NCBI RefSeq assembly: GCF_000381925.1
Contig: NZ_KB907307.1
Location: 1,426,001 to 1,490,000 of the forward strand
Source of the DNA: Nocardia sp. BMG111209
GTDB taxonomy: Bacteria > Actinomycetota > Actinomycetes > Mycobacteriales > Mycobacteriaceae
DNA: 64,000 bases
Direction of reading: 5' to 3'
Shown: positions 7,679 through 16,506 of the stretch, piece after piece
Layout: each line of letters opens with the position of its first letter
How positions within the stretch are numbered: position 1 is the first letter of the stretch
The notes under the pieces: generated by a model
What the model saw: only the letters and a program-made list of their open reading frames with translations
What the model was told of the DNA's origin: nothing
The model's database searches: none
Translations under genes and position numbers: made by a program

Positions 7679-10417
7679 ATGGCGGCTGACGACAAGTCGT
7701 CGGTGATCGACGAATTCCTTGCTACCGCACGTATCGACGGGGCGGCGGTCTTGGTGGAGGGTGAGGCGGGCCTCGGAAAGACCACCCTGATCCAGTCGGC
7801 TGTCGGCCGCGCGCGGGACCTCGGTTTCCGGGTGTTGTCGGCGCAGCCCAATATTGCCGAATTCGACTACGCCTACTCGGCATTGGTCGACCTGGTCCGC
7901 CCGATCGATTCCGCGATCTGGGACGAGCTACCGGGATTGCAGCGGCGTGCGGTGGATCGCATGCTCCTACGGGAGAACAGCGGAGACAGCGATGTTCCCG
8001 CGGACGAAAGAGCTGTCGCGGCAGGCTGTCTGGGCGCGATCCAACGCTCGGCGGACGAGAAACCCGTTCTCCTGGCGATCGACGACATGCATTGGCTCGA
8101 CCCGTCGAGCGTTCGCGTGGTTTCCTACGTTGCTCGCCGATTGGCGGGACGGGTGGGTGTGCTCGGCGCGACCCGCAGCCGTGGCACCGAATTCTTCTCC
8201 TGGCTGCAGCGAGCCGACCGGCCGGCACAGCGAATATCGTTGCGTCCGATGAGTATCGGTGCTCTGCACGCCGTGCTGTCCGAACATCTGCGCCGGACGT
8301 TTCCGCGGCCGGTGCTGGTGCGGATCCACGAGGTGTCCGGGGGAAATCCGTTCTACGCAATAGAACTCGGTCGTGCCTTACCCGACGGTGCGCCCGGCGG
8401 GGTCCCGCTCACCTCGACTCTGACCGAGCTGGTCGATGCGCGGATCAGCAGTCTGCCCACCGCGGTACAGACCACGTTGCTGGCCGCAGCGTGTGCCGCC
8501 GCGCCGACGGTCGAGTCGGTCGCGCGATCGGTCGGGTCGGACGTCACGGAAGTCGTTGCGTTGCTGGAGGAGGCCGAGCGGGAATCGATCGTCGAACTCG
8601 ACGGACGATACGTGCGCTTCACTCATCCCTTGTTGGCCCGTGGGGTATACGACAGAGCGTTGCCTGCGGATCGGCGTCGAACCCACCGCCGTCTCGCCGG
8701 TGTGGTGGACAATCCCGAGTCCAGGGCCCGGCACCTCGCGTTGGGATCGGTGACCGGATCGCCGGAAACCCTGGCCGCGCTCGACGACGCGGCTGTGCTG
8801 GCGCGCAAACGGGGCGCGCCCGCCGCCGCGGCGGAGCTCGTGGACTATGCGATCGGCCTGGGTGGTGACACTCCGCAGCGGCAACTCCGGTCGGCGCGGC
8901 ACCACCTCGATGCCGGCGACATCACCCGCGCCGGACGCCTGCTCGACGACGCGATCACGGGTCTGCCCACCGGACCGTTCCGCGCCCAGGCGCTCGCGCT
9001 GCGCGCAACGGTCGCTGTCCTGAGTCAGGGCTACCTCGAAGCGAAGCTCCTGCTGGAGCAGGCGCTGGTCCATTCGGATCAGGAACCGGCGCTGCGTGCG
9101 CAGGCTCTGCTGATCCTGGCCTCCACGCTGTTGAGTCTGGGCGACCTCGACGGTGCCACCGACCGTATCCAGCAAGCCGTGGCGACTGCCGAAAGCGTGC
9201 AGTCCGGGCCGGTCCTGAGCCAGGCACTGGGCATTCGCGCCCTGGTCACGCTCGTCCGTGGCGACGGACTCGACGAAGCAAGCCTGCGGCGCGGGGTCGA
9301 CCTGGAAGGCGATGCCCCGATGGCGATCGCGCTGCGGCCCACCCTGCAATACCCCTTGTTGATCGCATGTGCGGGCGATCTCGACCGTGCACGGGACCGG
9401 ATGACTCCGGCCCGGCAACAGTGCATCGACCGCGGCGACGAGAACGAGATCATCTTCGCCCTGTTCTACGGCGCGCTCATCGACATCTGGTCCGGCGACT
9501 ACACCCGTGCCGCACGCGCCGACGAGGAAGGTCTACAGCGGGCGGCGCAGCTCGGGGGAGATACGTCACTGTTCGTCGGGCTGACGATCCGTGCGATGGT
9601 CGCCGCCTATGGGGGTCGGGTCGAGGATGCTCGCCGCGATGCGGCCGATGCGCTGGACGCGGGCCGGCGATCCGGGTCGGCCAGTCTGCTGCCGTGGACG
9701 ATCGCCACCCTCGGATTTCTCGAGCTGTCGGTCGGGAACCATCGAGCGGCAGTCGACACATTGGAGCCGTTGCTGACCGTCGCGGCGATGAGTCCGCGCA
9801 GCTCGGAAATCCTGACCGCACCGTTCCTGCCCGACGCGGCCGAGGCTCTCATCCACCTGGGCCGCCTCGAAGAGGCCGAATCGATCGTCCGCCGATTGGA
9901 GGCGAACGGCGCACGGCTCGACCGTCCGTGGATGCTCGCGACAGGTGCGCGCTGTCGCGCCATGCTGGCGGCCGCCCGAGGTGATCTCCCCGGTGCGGCC
10001 GCCGCGGCCGATGCGGCGATAGATTTTCATGCTCGGTTGCCGATGCCGTTCGAACTGGCACGCACGCGACTGCTGCGCGGTCAACTGCACCGGCGAGCAC
10101 GACAGAAGGACCGGGCGAAGACCGTACTCCAGGAAGCCCTTTCGTCATTCGAGGCGTTGGCGACGCCCCTCTGGGCGGATCGGGTGAACGCCGAATTGGC
10201 GCGAATATCGAACGGCCGCAACGGCGATACGATCCTCACCGCCTCCGAGCAGCGAGTCGCCGACCTGGCCGCCTCGGGAATGACCAACAAGGACATCGCC
10301 GCAACGCTGTTCATCAGCCCGAAAACGGTCGAGGTCAACCTCACCCGCATCTACCGGAAACTGGGCCTCCGCAACAAAGCCGAACTCGCCCGGCGTCTGG
10401 CGAAGAGCAGGACCTAG
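7679..10417 (+). CDS. Large ATP-binding LuxR-family transcriptional regulator (LAL type)
   Basis: A 912-residue regulator. An N-terminal AAA/STAND ATPase begins almost at once, with Walker A GEAGLGKT at 28-35 and Walker B LLAIDDMHWLD at about 135-146. The middle 500 residues are helical TPR-like repeats rich in Ala and Leu. The C-terminus (about 852-908) is a LuxR helix-turn-helix (LTASEQRVADLAASG, then MTNKDIAATLFISPKTVEVN). Proteins of this type respond to a ligand through the ATPase and TPR region and activate nearby or distant operons. The usual N-terminal L-x-G-R motif is shortened. GAGAGGCGG precedes the ATG. Its stop codon overlaps that of the convergent TetR gene. Target genes are not evident from the sequence. 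Confidence 0.92.
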   Translation: MAADDKSSVIDEFLATARIDGAAVLVEGEAGLGKTTLIQSAVGRARDLGFRVLSAQPNIAEFDYAYSALVDLVRPIDSAIWDELPGLQRRAVDRMLLRENSGDSDVPADERAVAAGCLGAIQRSADEKPVLLAIDDMHWLDPSSVRVVSYVARRLAGRVGVLGATRSRGTEFFSWLQRADRPAQRISLRPMSIGALHAVLSEHLRRTFPRPVLVRIHEVSGGNPFYAIELGRALPDGAPGGVPLTSTLTELVDARISSLPTAVQTTLLAAACAAAPTVESVARSVGSDVTEVVALLEEAERESIVELDGRYVRFTHPLLARGVYDRALPADRRRTHRRLAGVVDNPESRARHLALGSVTGSPETLAALDDAAVLARKRGAPAAAAELVDYAIGLGGDTPQRQLRSARHHLDAGDITRAGRLLDDAITGLPTGPFRAQALALRATVAVLSQGYLEAKLLLEQALVHSDQEPALRAQALLILASTLLSLGDLDGATDRIQQAVATAESVQSGPVLSQALGIRALVTLVRGDGLDEASLRRGVDLEGDAPMAIALRPTLQYPLLIACAGDLDRARDRMTPARQQCIDRGDENEIIFALFYGALIDIWSGDYTRAARADEEGLQRAAQLGGDTSLFVGLTIRAMVAAYGGRVEDARRDAADALDAGRRSGSASLLPWTIATLGFLELSVGNHRAAVDTLEPLLTVAAMSPRSSEILTAPFLPDAAEALIHLGRLEEAESIVRRLEANGARLDRPWMLATGARCRAMLAAARGDLPGAAAAADAAIDFHARLPMPFELARTRLLRGQLHRRARQKDRAKTVLQEALSSFEALATPLWADRVNAELARISNGRNGDTILTASEQRVADLAASGMTNKDIAATLFISPKTVEVNLTRIYRKLGLRNKAELARRLAKSRT

Positions 10418-11052
10418 GAACTCCCGGTCCGGCGAAGTCGTTGTGCGGCAGGCCGTCGCGTGGCTCCGTGACGTAGGCCGTCGACGAAGACGTCGACGAT
10501 GCGCTGGTTGTGGTCGAGCCCTCGCCCGGGGACGGGCTGGGACAGTTGAGTGATGACGTGCAGGAGATCCTCGGCACCGAGGTCATCGCGAACCGTGCCG
10601 TCGGCCACCGCGGCGTCGAGCAGCGCGGCGAGGACGGGGCCGAGCCGCTGCAGGAAGTAGCCGGGCAGCCCCGAGAATGCCGGATCACCCGAGTGCAGCG
10701 CCGAGGCCAGTCCACGTTTGGTGGCGAGCAGTTCGGTCAGCCGGTGGATCCACTCGGTGAGTGCCTGTGCCGGTTCGTGCGTGGCACTCAGCGAGTGGCC
10801 CGCGTCGGCCACGGCATCGATCCCGCTTTCCACGACGGCTTTGACCAGGTCGGAACGCTGCGGGAAATTCCGGTACAACGTGCCGACTCCGACGCCTGCC
10901 AGGTCGGTGATCTCCTTCGCCGGTGCGTCCACGCCGGAGGTGGCGAAAACGGTCCGCGCGGCCTCGATCAAGGCATCGACGTTGCGGCGCGCGTCGGCGC
11001 GGCGTCGGCGCGGCGCTGGTTGACCGTCGCCCGGCGTGCTGTAGTCGGCCAT
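10414..11052 (-). CDS. TetR-family repressor, likely of the divergent aldo-keto reductase
   Basis: A 212-residue regulator. The N-terminal helix-turn-helix at about 25-70 (VFATSGVDAPAKEI, then LAGVGVGTLYRNFPQRSDL) is typical of TetR. The remaining helical domain would bind an unknown ligand. It is divergent from an aldo-keto reductase gene, and two copies of an inverted repeat lie between the two starts. This is the standard layout of a self-regulated TetR controlling its neighbour. ATG at 11052 is preceded by a weak GAGGATGG. Confidence 0.92.
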   Translation of the reverse strand: MADYSTPGDGQPAPRRRRADARRNVDALIEAARTVFATSGVDAPAKEITDLAGVGVGTLYRNFPQRSDLVKAVVESGIDAVADAGHSLSATHEPAQALTEWIHRLTELLATKRGLASALHSGDPAFSGLPGYFLQRLGPVLAALLDAAVADGTVRDDLGAEDLLHVITQLSQPVPGRGLDHNQRIVDVFVDGLRHGATRRPAAQRLRRTGSS

Positions 11053-11072
11053 TTCCCATCCTCTTGCGTAAG

Positions 11073-11114
11073 CGGAAAAACTTTCCGTATAGTTCCGGAA
11101 AAGCTTTCCGTTTA
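11073..11114. promoter_or_regulatory. Two tandem TetR-type operators between tetR and aldo-keto reductase
   Basis: Two inverted repeats with identical arms: CGGAAA-AAC-TTTCCG (11073-11087) and CGGAAA-AGC-TTTCCG (11096-11110). They are centred 23 bases apart, and both are followed by CGTxTAGT. The TATAGT between them may be a -10 element, so binding would block transcription. Assignment to the adjacent repressor is inferred. Confidence 0.8.
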
Positions 11115-11163
11115 GTGCAGCCTACGGCGTCCGCCCGGCGCCGGCCATCACAGGGAGAAAACC

Positions 11164-12198
11164 ATGCAGTACCGCACTCTCGGCCGGACCGGCATCCAGG
11201 TCAGCCCCTATGCCCTGGGTACCCTGATGTTCGCCACGGCCATGGGCAATGCCCCGGAGGAGTCGGCCCGCATCATCCACCGGGCGCTGGACGCCGGTAT
11301 CAACCTCATCGATACCGCCGACGCCTACGGCGACTCCGAGGACATCGTGGGCAAGGCACTGAAGGGACGCCGGGACGACGTCGTACTCGCCACCAAGTTC
11401 GGCCGCCCGGCCCACGGCACGCCGGCCGGGCAGGATCTCAATCGCCAGGGCGCATCCCGGCGCTGGATCGTGACCGCGGTGGAGAACTCACTGCGTCGTC
11501 TGCAGACCGACTACATAGACCTCTACCAACTCCACCGCCCCGACCCGGCCACCGATATCGAGGAGACCCTTTCCGCGCTGACCGAGTTGATCCACAGTGG
11601 CAAGGTCCGTGCGATCGGAGCGTCCGGGACCCCTGCCGCGGATATCGTCGAGGCCCAGTGGGTCGCCCAGCGGCGCGGCCTGGAGCGGTTCCACACCGAG
11701 CAGCCCGTGTACTCCATCCTCAACCGCGGCATCGAGCGCGAGATCCTGCCCGCCACACAGCGTTTCGGCATGGGCACGATGGTCTGGGGCCCGCTCGGCC
11801 AGGGTCTGCTCACCGGCCGCGTGCGCAGGAACGAGCACAACGACCTACGCCGTGCCGGCCTGATCCGCCACCTCGACGACCGGCATCGGCTCGACGTCGT
11901 CGAGAAGCTCGTCCCGCTCGCCGCCGAGGCGGGACTGCGCATGACCCACCTCGCGATGGCGTTCACCATCGCCCATCCCGGCATCACCAGTGCCCTGCTG
12001 GGCGCCCGGACCATGGACCACCTCGACGACCTGCTCGCCGGCCTGGACGTCGCGCTCACCGACGACATCCTCGACCGCATCGACGAGATCGTCCCGCCCG
12101 GCACGGACATCGGCACCCTCGACCAGGCATACCGGCCCCCGGCCCTGGAGAACCCCGGCCTGCGCCGCCGCCCTCCCACCGCACGCGCCGCCGCCTGA
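11164..12198 (+). CDS. Aldo/keto reductase
   Basis: A 344-residue NADPH-dependent oxidoreductase with an (alpha/beta)8 barrel. The catalytic tetrad is visible: Asp50 and Tyr55 (LIDTADAYG), Lys78 (LATKFG) and His124 (LYQLHRPDP). The C-terminal cofactor-binding block fits the YakC/Tas-like branch (GITSALLGARTMDHL). It would reduce a carbonyl substrate in the cytoplasm. The divergent TetR with paired operators suggests induction by a toxic aldehyde or ketone, but the substrate cannot be read from sequence. AGGGAGAAAACC precedes the ATG. Confidence 0.95.
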   Translation: MQYRTLGRTGIQVSPYALGTLMFATAMGNAPEESARIIHRALDAGINLIDTADAYGDSEDIVGKALKGRRDDVVLATKFGRPAHGTPAGQDLNRQGASRRWIVTAVENSLRRLQTDYIDLYQLHRPDPATDIEETLSALTELIHSGKVRAIGASGTPAADIVEAQWVAQRRGLERFHTEQPVYSILNRGIEREILPATQRFGMGTMVWGPLGQGLLTGRVRRNEHNDLRRAGLIRHLDDRHRLDVVEKLVPLAAEAGLRMTHLAMAFTIAHPGITSALLGARTMDHLDDLLAGLDVALTDDILDRIDEIVPPGTDIGTLDQAYRPPALENPGLRRRPPTARAAA

Positions 12199-12223
12199 CC
12201 GCCGACCCGAAGGGATTCGGCGG
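12199..12223 (+). terminator. Hairpin terminator after the aldo-keto reductase
   Basis: Begins one base after the stop codon. CCGCCGA pairs with TCGGCGG, and inside it CCC pairs with GGG around a GAA loop, with a 2-base bulge. GC-rich and without a T-run. Confidence 0.55.
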
Positions 12224-12364
12224 CGGCCCATCCCGGTCGATCCGTCGGCGCCGGCACCGCCCCGACCCAGGATGCGGTGGTCGAATTTCGGGCGGACACT
12301 GGGACTCTGGCGTAGATTCCGCGGAAGCGGGCACGGCGGGCGCCGAAACCGTCCGGAGGGGGAT

Positions 12365-12820
12365 ATGACACGATCGCGCGTTTGGCGGATCGCGGTGGCA
12401 CTGGCGCCGCCGCTGCTGTGCACCGTCGCATGCGGCGGTTCCGGCAGCACGACATCCAGTGGCGTTCCGGCGGCATGCGACGTGCTGACCAGAGACCTGG
12501 TCACCCCCGTGGCCGGCTCGGATGCCGTGCAGCACAGGACCGACTCGGGACTGGACACCTACCCCAACCACTGCACGTTCACCGGCTCCACGGCGACAGT
12601 CCAAGTCGTGATCGCCGATTGGAGCCGGATCGGGTATCCGGCCGGTCAGCTCGTACCCGGAATCGGTGACGAGGCACATGTGGCGCCGGGGGGAATCCTG
12701 TACGCCCGCAAGGGCACCCACGGCCTCATGGTGGCGGTGACATTGCTCCCCGGCACGGATCTCGGCGCCAAGGTCTCGGCCGAAAAGAATTTGGCGCCGA
12801 AACTACTGGCCAAGCTCTGA
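12365..12820 (+). CDS. Putative lipoprotein of unknown function
   Basis: A 151-residue protein with an N-terminal signal peptide ending in a lipobox (TVAC, Cys21-23 region), so it should be lipid-anchored outside the membrane. The mature part has two Cys (AACDVLTRD and NHCTFTG) likely forming a disulfide, and resembles DUF3558-type actinobacterial lipoproteins in layout. The Shine-Dalgarno GGAGGGGG lies 3-4 bases before the ATG. It stands alone after the reductase terminator. Confidence 0.8.
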   Translation: MTRSRVWRIAVALAPPLLCTVACGGSGSTTSSGVPAACDVLTRDLVTPVAGSDAVQHRTDSGLDTYPNHCTFTGSTATVQVVIADWSRIGYPAGQLVPGIGDEAHVAPGGILYARKGTHGLMVAVTLLPGTDLGAKVSAEKNLAPKLLAKL

Positions 12821-12989
12821 CGACAGTCCGAATCGACACCCGTGCGTGTCCCGGCAGTATCTCGGCCGGCGGTCGTCGGGTTCGCGGATCGGCAGGTCGG
12901 GATCGGATTCGAGTCGACGGTAGAACGTAGACTCGTCCGCGGGTCGCTGCGCCGGGGACCTGTCTCGACGAGCGTAGACCGGGGTGGGC

Positions 12990-13730
12990 ATGGGTGTGGT
13001 GGTCGAACGTCTTGCGGCACTGGGGCTGACGCGCGTTTCCCGATGGTGTTTCAACTGCTATCTGCTGGCCGGCGACGACGGCGCGATCGTCGTGATCGAT
13101 CCGGGAATGCCGACCTCGGCCGAGGATGTCGAGCCGGTCCTGGCGATCATGCCCGGTCGGGTTCGGGTCGTCACCGCGACGCACGGGCATTGTGATCATG
13201 TCGGCGGCGCGGCGGCGTTGGCTCGCCGGCACAACGCCGACATCTATCTGCCGACGGTCACACTGTCGTACCTCGACGGTGTCGAGCCGAGAACTCCGAG
13301 TCCGGCGAAATTGGCTCGGACCTGGCGGTTGCTGTTCGGGCAGCCGTTCGACCGCAGAGCCGCTACCGGATTCGTGCGCGCGGCCGTGACGGCAGGCTTC
13401 GGGGGGACTCGCCGTATGCTGTGGCCGGGTCCGCAGCCGGTCGGCAGTCTCGAGGACGGGCGGCCGTTGCCGGGCGCGTCGGCCTGGACGGTGCTGCAAT
13501 CTCCCGGCCACACCGACGACAGCATCGCCCTGTGGAACGCCGGGACTCGGACGTTGCTGTCCGGGGACGCCGTCCTGACGATCAACGGCCGACCGCGATT
13601 CGCCCCCGACACAGTCGATGTCGAGGCAGCGGCCGAGACCGCGAGCCGCCTTCGGCAACTACCGGTCGAGCACCTGCTCCCCGGACACGGCGTCCCGATC
13701 CACGCGCCATCGGTCTGGGCACTGGCATAA
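12990..13730 (+). CDS. Metallo-beta-lactamase-fold hydrolase
   Basis: About 246 residues. The motif THGHCDHVGG gives the HxHxDH zinc site. Later ligands are His in SPGHTDDS, Asp in SGDAVL and His in PGHGVPIH, so both metal sites look complete. The family includes glyoxalase II-like thioesterases and lactonases. Substrate cannot be assigned. The ATG at 12990 is used; a GTG two codons earlier is also open. A strong hairpin follows the gene. Confidence 0.92.
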   Translation: MGVVVERLAALGLTRVSRWCFNCYLLAGDDGAIVVIDPGMPTSAEDVEPVLAIMPGRVRVVTATHGHCDHVGGAAALARRHNADIYLPTVTLSYLDGVEPRTPSPAKLARTWRLLFGQPFDRRAATGFVRAAVTAGFGGTRRMLWPGPQPVGSLEDGRPLPGASAWTVLQSPGHTDDSIALWNAGTRTLLSGDAVLTINGRPRFAPDTVDVEAAAETASRLRQLPVEHLLPGHGVPIHAPSVWALA

Positions 13731-13771
13731 ACGCCTGCGCACAACCATCATTCGGTACCACGGAAACAGGA

Positions 13772-13812
13772 CACGGGCGGTCGTAGCAGATTTCCTGCCA
13801 CGACCGCCCGTG
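13772..13812. terminator. Strong bidirectional hairpin between MBL-fold gene and tRNA-Leu
   Basis: A perfect 13-base stem (CACGGGCGGTCGT with ACGACCGCCCGTG), extended by an inner GCAG/CTGC stem around a short AT-rich loop. It lies 41 bases past the MBL-fold stop and 14 bases past the tRNA 3' end, so it can end transcription from both sides. Confidence 0.85.
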
Positions 13813-13825
13813 AGTGTCCCGATTG

Positions 13826-13910
13826 TGTCCGGAGGGGGACTTGAACCCCCACGCCCTTAAACGGGCACTAGCACCTCAAGCTAGCGCGTCTGCCATTCCG
13901 CCACCCGGAC
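13826..13910 (-). tRNA. tRNA-Leu (anticodon GAG)
   Basis: The minus strand folds as a class II tRNA. The acceptor stem is GTCCGGG with TCCGGAC. The D-arm contains GGCGGAATGGCAGACGC. The anticodon stem is CTAGC/GCTAG with loop TTGAGGT, and a long variable arm follows (TGCCCGTTTAAGGGCG). The T-arm is GGGGGTTCAAGTCCCCC. The anticodon GAG decodes CUC/CUU leucine. CCA is not encoded. Confidence 0.95.
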
Positions 13911-13987
13911 CGGTGATGCTCAGAAAGATTATCCGATTGATCGATGAGGACCAAATCGCTGGCATTGGGGCCGGTCCGGGTAGGTTT

Positions 13988-14302
13988 TCAGGCGTTCAGC
14001 GCCTCCAGCAGGGCGGCGCGCTGACGCGAGCCGAGGCCGCCTATGCGGCGGTCGACGGGGATCTCCGCTTCGTCCATCAATTTCGCGGCCTTGACCGGGC
14101 CGATACCCGGCAGGGCCTTGATGACGGCGGCGACCTTCGTCTTCTTGACCAAGTCCTCCTTGTCGGCGCGCTTGAGCACCTCGGCCAGTGAGACCGAGCC
14201 CTTGCGGATCTGCTCGATCAGCTCCGACCGGGCCTTACGCACCGCGGCCGCCTTGGCCAGCGCTTCGGAGCGTTGCTCGGCGGTCATGGTGGGAAGAGCC
14301 AT
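13988..14302 (-). CDS. mihF: Actinobacterial integration host factor (mIHF-type nucleoid protein)
   Basis: A 104-residue DNA-binding protein of the actinobacterial IHF family, which bends DNA and organises the nucleoid. The N-terminal helix MALPTMTAEQR and the helix-two-turn-helix ALPGIGPVKAAKLM followed by GLGSRQRAALLE are diagnostic. Length matches the family. It differs from the usual actinobacterial sequence in the middle (EVLKRADKEDLVKKTKV) and in the last third. It is not next to gmk or rpoZ, where the housekeeping copy usually sits, so it may be a second paralog. GAAAGGT precedes the ATG. Confidence 0.9.
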   Translation of the reverse strand: MALPTMTAEQRSEALAKAAAVRKARSELIEQIRKGSVSLAEVLKRADKEDLVKKTKVAAVIKALPGIGPVKAAKLMDEAEIPVDRRIGGLGSRQRAALLEALNA

Positions 14303-14485
14303 GTCAACTACCTTTCACTCGTTCGCCGGTACCTCAACGGCACCGATTGAACATCACCGATGCCCGGGCCGTGCTTCGACACACCGCTCGAGAAAATCCG
14401 GGGCATATGCGGGGCAGAGGGGGTTCGCGGGTGATTTGCCGGATTTCGAGGTGAGGCGCGATCGGCCGGGTCGACGCGCGGAAAT

Positions 14486-14503
14486 GATAATCTCGGGCCG
14501 AGA
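14486..14503 (+). promoter_or_regulatory. Possible -10 element with overlapping inverted repeat
   Basis: GATAAT (14486-14491) is followed directly by TCTCGG-G-CCGAGA (14491-14503), a perfect 6-base inverted repeat. It is 27 bases before the LLM oxidoreductase start, so it could be a promoter with an operator. No good -35 is visible. Confidence 0.35.
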
Positions 14504-14533
14504 GAACATGGATCTCGGCGAGGATTTCGGGTG

Positions 14534-15469
14534 ATGGACGGTTTGGACGTCGGCGTCTATGTGCCGCAGTTGGGATTCACCTATCGGGATGTTCTGCATC
14601 GCGCGCTGCGCTGCGAGGAGCTCGGGATCGGGTCGGTGTGGTTGTACGACCATCTCTACGGGCCGGGGGCCGAGCAGCTCCCGTCGCTCGAGGGCTGGAC
14701 GCTGGCCACCGCGCTGCTGAGCCGGACCGAGCGGCTGCGGGTGGGACATCTGGTGTTGTGCAACCAGTTTCGGCATCCGGTATTGCTGGCGAAGATGGCC
14801 ACCACGCTCGATCAGGTGTCGGACGGACGGCTGGAACTCGGGCTCGGGAGCGGGTCGATCGAGGACGAGCATCTGCGGGCCGGATTCGAGTGGGGCGGAT
14901 TCCCGGAGCGGTCGCGGCGGCTGGCCGAGACGCTGGAGATCCTGACCCGGGCCTTCGCCGACGGGATGATCGACTTCGCGGGCGAGCACTACTCGGTGCG
15001 GCAGGTGCCGGTGGTGCCCGGTCCGGTGCAGCAACCCCGGCCGCCGATCGTGGTCGGCGGGGTCGGCGAGAAGTTCACATTACCGCTGGTGGCGCGGTAT
15101 GCCGACGTGTGGAACGTGCCGACCTACGCGCTCGGTGAGATCGAGCGCAAACTCGACGTGCTGCGGTCGCTGTGCGCGGACATCGGCCGCGATCCGGGCA
15201 CGCTGCGGCTGTCGGTGGAGGCGGTGACCGCGATCGCGCCGGACGACGCCGCGCTGCCGGAGGTGCGAGCGCTGGCCGAGAAGCGTTTCGGCGCACCGGG
15301 TTTCGGGCTGCGCGAGGGCGGGCTGGTGGGTACCGCGCCCGCGGTCGCGGATCGGCTGCGGGAATTGCGGGAGCTCGGTTTCGACCAGGTCGTGCTGTTC
15401 ACCCACGACCGTGCCTCGGATCGGACACTCGAACAGCTGGCCGGACTGCTCGCGGAAGGGACGTCATGA
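14534..15469 (+). CDS. LLM-class (luciferase-like) flavin/F420-dependent oxidoreductase
   Basis: About 311 residues forming the TIM barrel of the bacterial luciferase superfamily. Characteristic blocks are the early VWLYDHLYGPG, then LVLCNQFRHPVLLAKMATTLDQVS and GRLELGLGSG. Members use FMNH2 or F420H2 to oxidise or reduce small organic molecules. The next gene starts inside its stop codon (ATGA overlap), so the two are translationally coupled. GTG at 14531 and ATG at 14534 are both possible starts. Cofactor and substrate are not determined by sequence alone. Confidence 0.9.
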   Translation: MDGLDVGVYVPQLGFTYRDVLHRALRCEELGIGSVWLYDHLYGPGAEQLPSLEGWTLATALLSRTERLRVGHLVLCNQFRHPVLLAKMATTLDQVSDGRLELGLGSGSIEDEHLRAGFEWGGFPERSRRLAETLEILTRAFADGMIDFAGEHYSVRQVPVVPGPVQQPRPPIVVGGVGEKFTLPLVARYADVWNVPTYALGEIERKLDVLRSLCADIGRDPGTLRLSVEAVTAIAPDDAALPEVRALAEKRFGAPGFGLREGGLVGTAPAVADRLRELRELGFDQVVLFTHDRASDRTLEQLAGLLAEGTS

Positions 15470-16470
15470 CATCGCAGGAGCAGCGGCGGTTGCAGGGATA
15501 TCGAGGGGCGCCGGCGACGGTCACGCCGCCGCGCCGGCCGGGTTCGGTGCGGCGCACCACGACCCACGACTCGCTGCGGCCGGACGGCCTGCTCGGGGCC
15601 GTGACCCTGTTCGCGCGCGGCCGCGATCTGCGCACCGAGATCGACGGCGGGGCCACGGTTCTCGACGAGGCCCGGCTCGAGGTGGAGGTGGACTATCCGC
15701 GGCGGCAAGTGCGGCGGATCGTGGCCGAGCCGGCGCAGCCGCGGCTCGCGGAACTCATCGGCGTGAATGCCTCCGCCGGATTCCGCGGCGCGGTAGCCGA
15801 GGCATTGCCCGGTGAGCGGGAATCCGGGTCGGTGCGATTCCAATTGCTCGATGATCTGCCCACCGCACTGCTCGTCAGCGGATACGCGATCTCGGCGGGG
15901 CAGGCGCCGTTACCGGCACCGGTCCCCCGGCCTCGATCCGGCCTGCAATATCCGGATCTCTGTGCGGGATGGATCGCCGAGGGCACGTTGATGAGCCGGT
16001 TGACCGAGACCGGCGTGGTGCCGATCTCCGACGGACCGCTCGCCCCGGAGGTGGAGCCGGCGGATCCGCTGGGCTGGCACGAGCACGATCCGCTGCCGCC
16101 GCACGGTATGCGCCGCCGGCGCCGGTTGGAGGTGTGGCGCGCGGACGGCATCGTGCGGGTGGAGGGCTTCTTCCGGGACAGTCACCGCAGCGGCGACGGC
16201 GTCGAGACCGTCGTGCACGAGTACACCGTGCACGCGACCGTCGACCCCGACACCCGGCGGTTCCTGACCTCCGAGGCCGAGATCGGTGCGCTGCCCTGGC
16301 CGGAATGCCCGGTCGCCGCGGCCAGTGCGGGGCGGCTGGCGGGACTTCCGGTCGCGGGCCTGCGTACCGAGGTGCGCCGGAACTTCACCGGGCGGAGCAC
16401 CTGCACCCATCTCAACGACACGCTGCGGGCGCTCGAGGACGTCGGCGCGCTGCTGGATCACGTGCGCTGA
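15466..16470 (+). CDS. DUF2889-domain protein
   Basis: A 334-residue protein. The C-terminal part (VHEYTVHATVDPDTRRF to GLRTEVRRNFTGRSTCTHLND) is the DUF2889 signature, with conserved Cys/His near the end that could bind metal. No signal peptide or membrane span is seen. Its molecular role is not known to me. It overlaps the LLM gene by four bases (ATGA), so the pair probably acts in one pathway. Its operon runs toward the LuxC/LuxE-like genes, separated by a terminator. Confidence 0.85.
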   Translation: MTSQEQRRLQGYRGAPATVTPPRRPGSVRRTTTHDSLRPDGLLGAVTLFARGRDLRTEIDGGATVLDEARLEVEVDYPRRQVRRIVAEPAQPRLAELIGVNASAGFRGAVAEALPGERESGSVRFQLLDDLPTALLVSGYAISAGQAPLPAPVPRPRSGLQYPDLCAGWIAEGTLMSRLTETGVVPISDGPLAPEVEPADPLGWHEHDPLPPHGMRRRRRLEVWRADGIVRVEGFFRDSHRSGDGVETVVHEYTVHATVDPDTRRFLTSEAEIGALPWPECPVAAASAGRLAGLPVAGLRTEVRRNFTGRSTCTHLNDTLRALEDVGALLDHVR

Positions 16471-16477
16471 TCCCGGT

Positions 16478-16499
16478 GGGGCGGGCGCGAACCCGCCCC
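16478..16499. terminator. Bidirectional hairpin terminator
   Basis: GGGGCGGG-CGCGAA-CCCGCCCC, a perfect 8-base GC stem between the convergent DUF2889 and LuxC-like genes. It lies 7 bases past each stop codon. Confidence 0.85.
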
Positions 16500-16506
16500 G
16501 GGCCGG

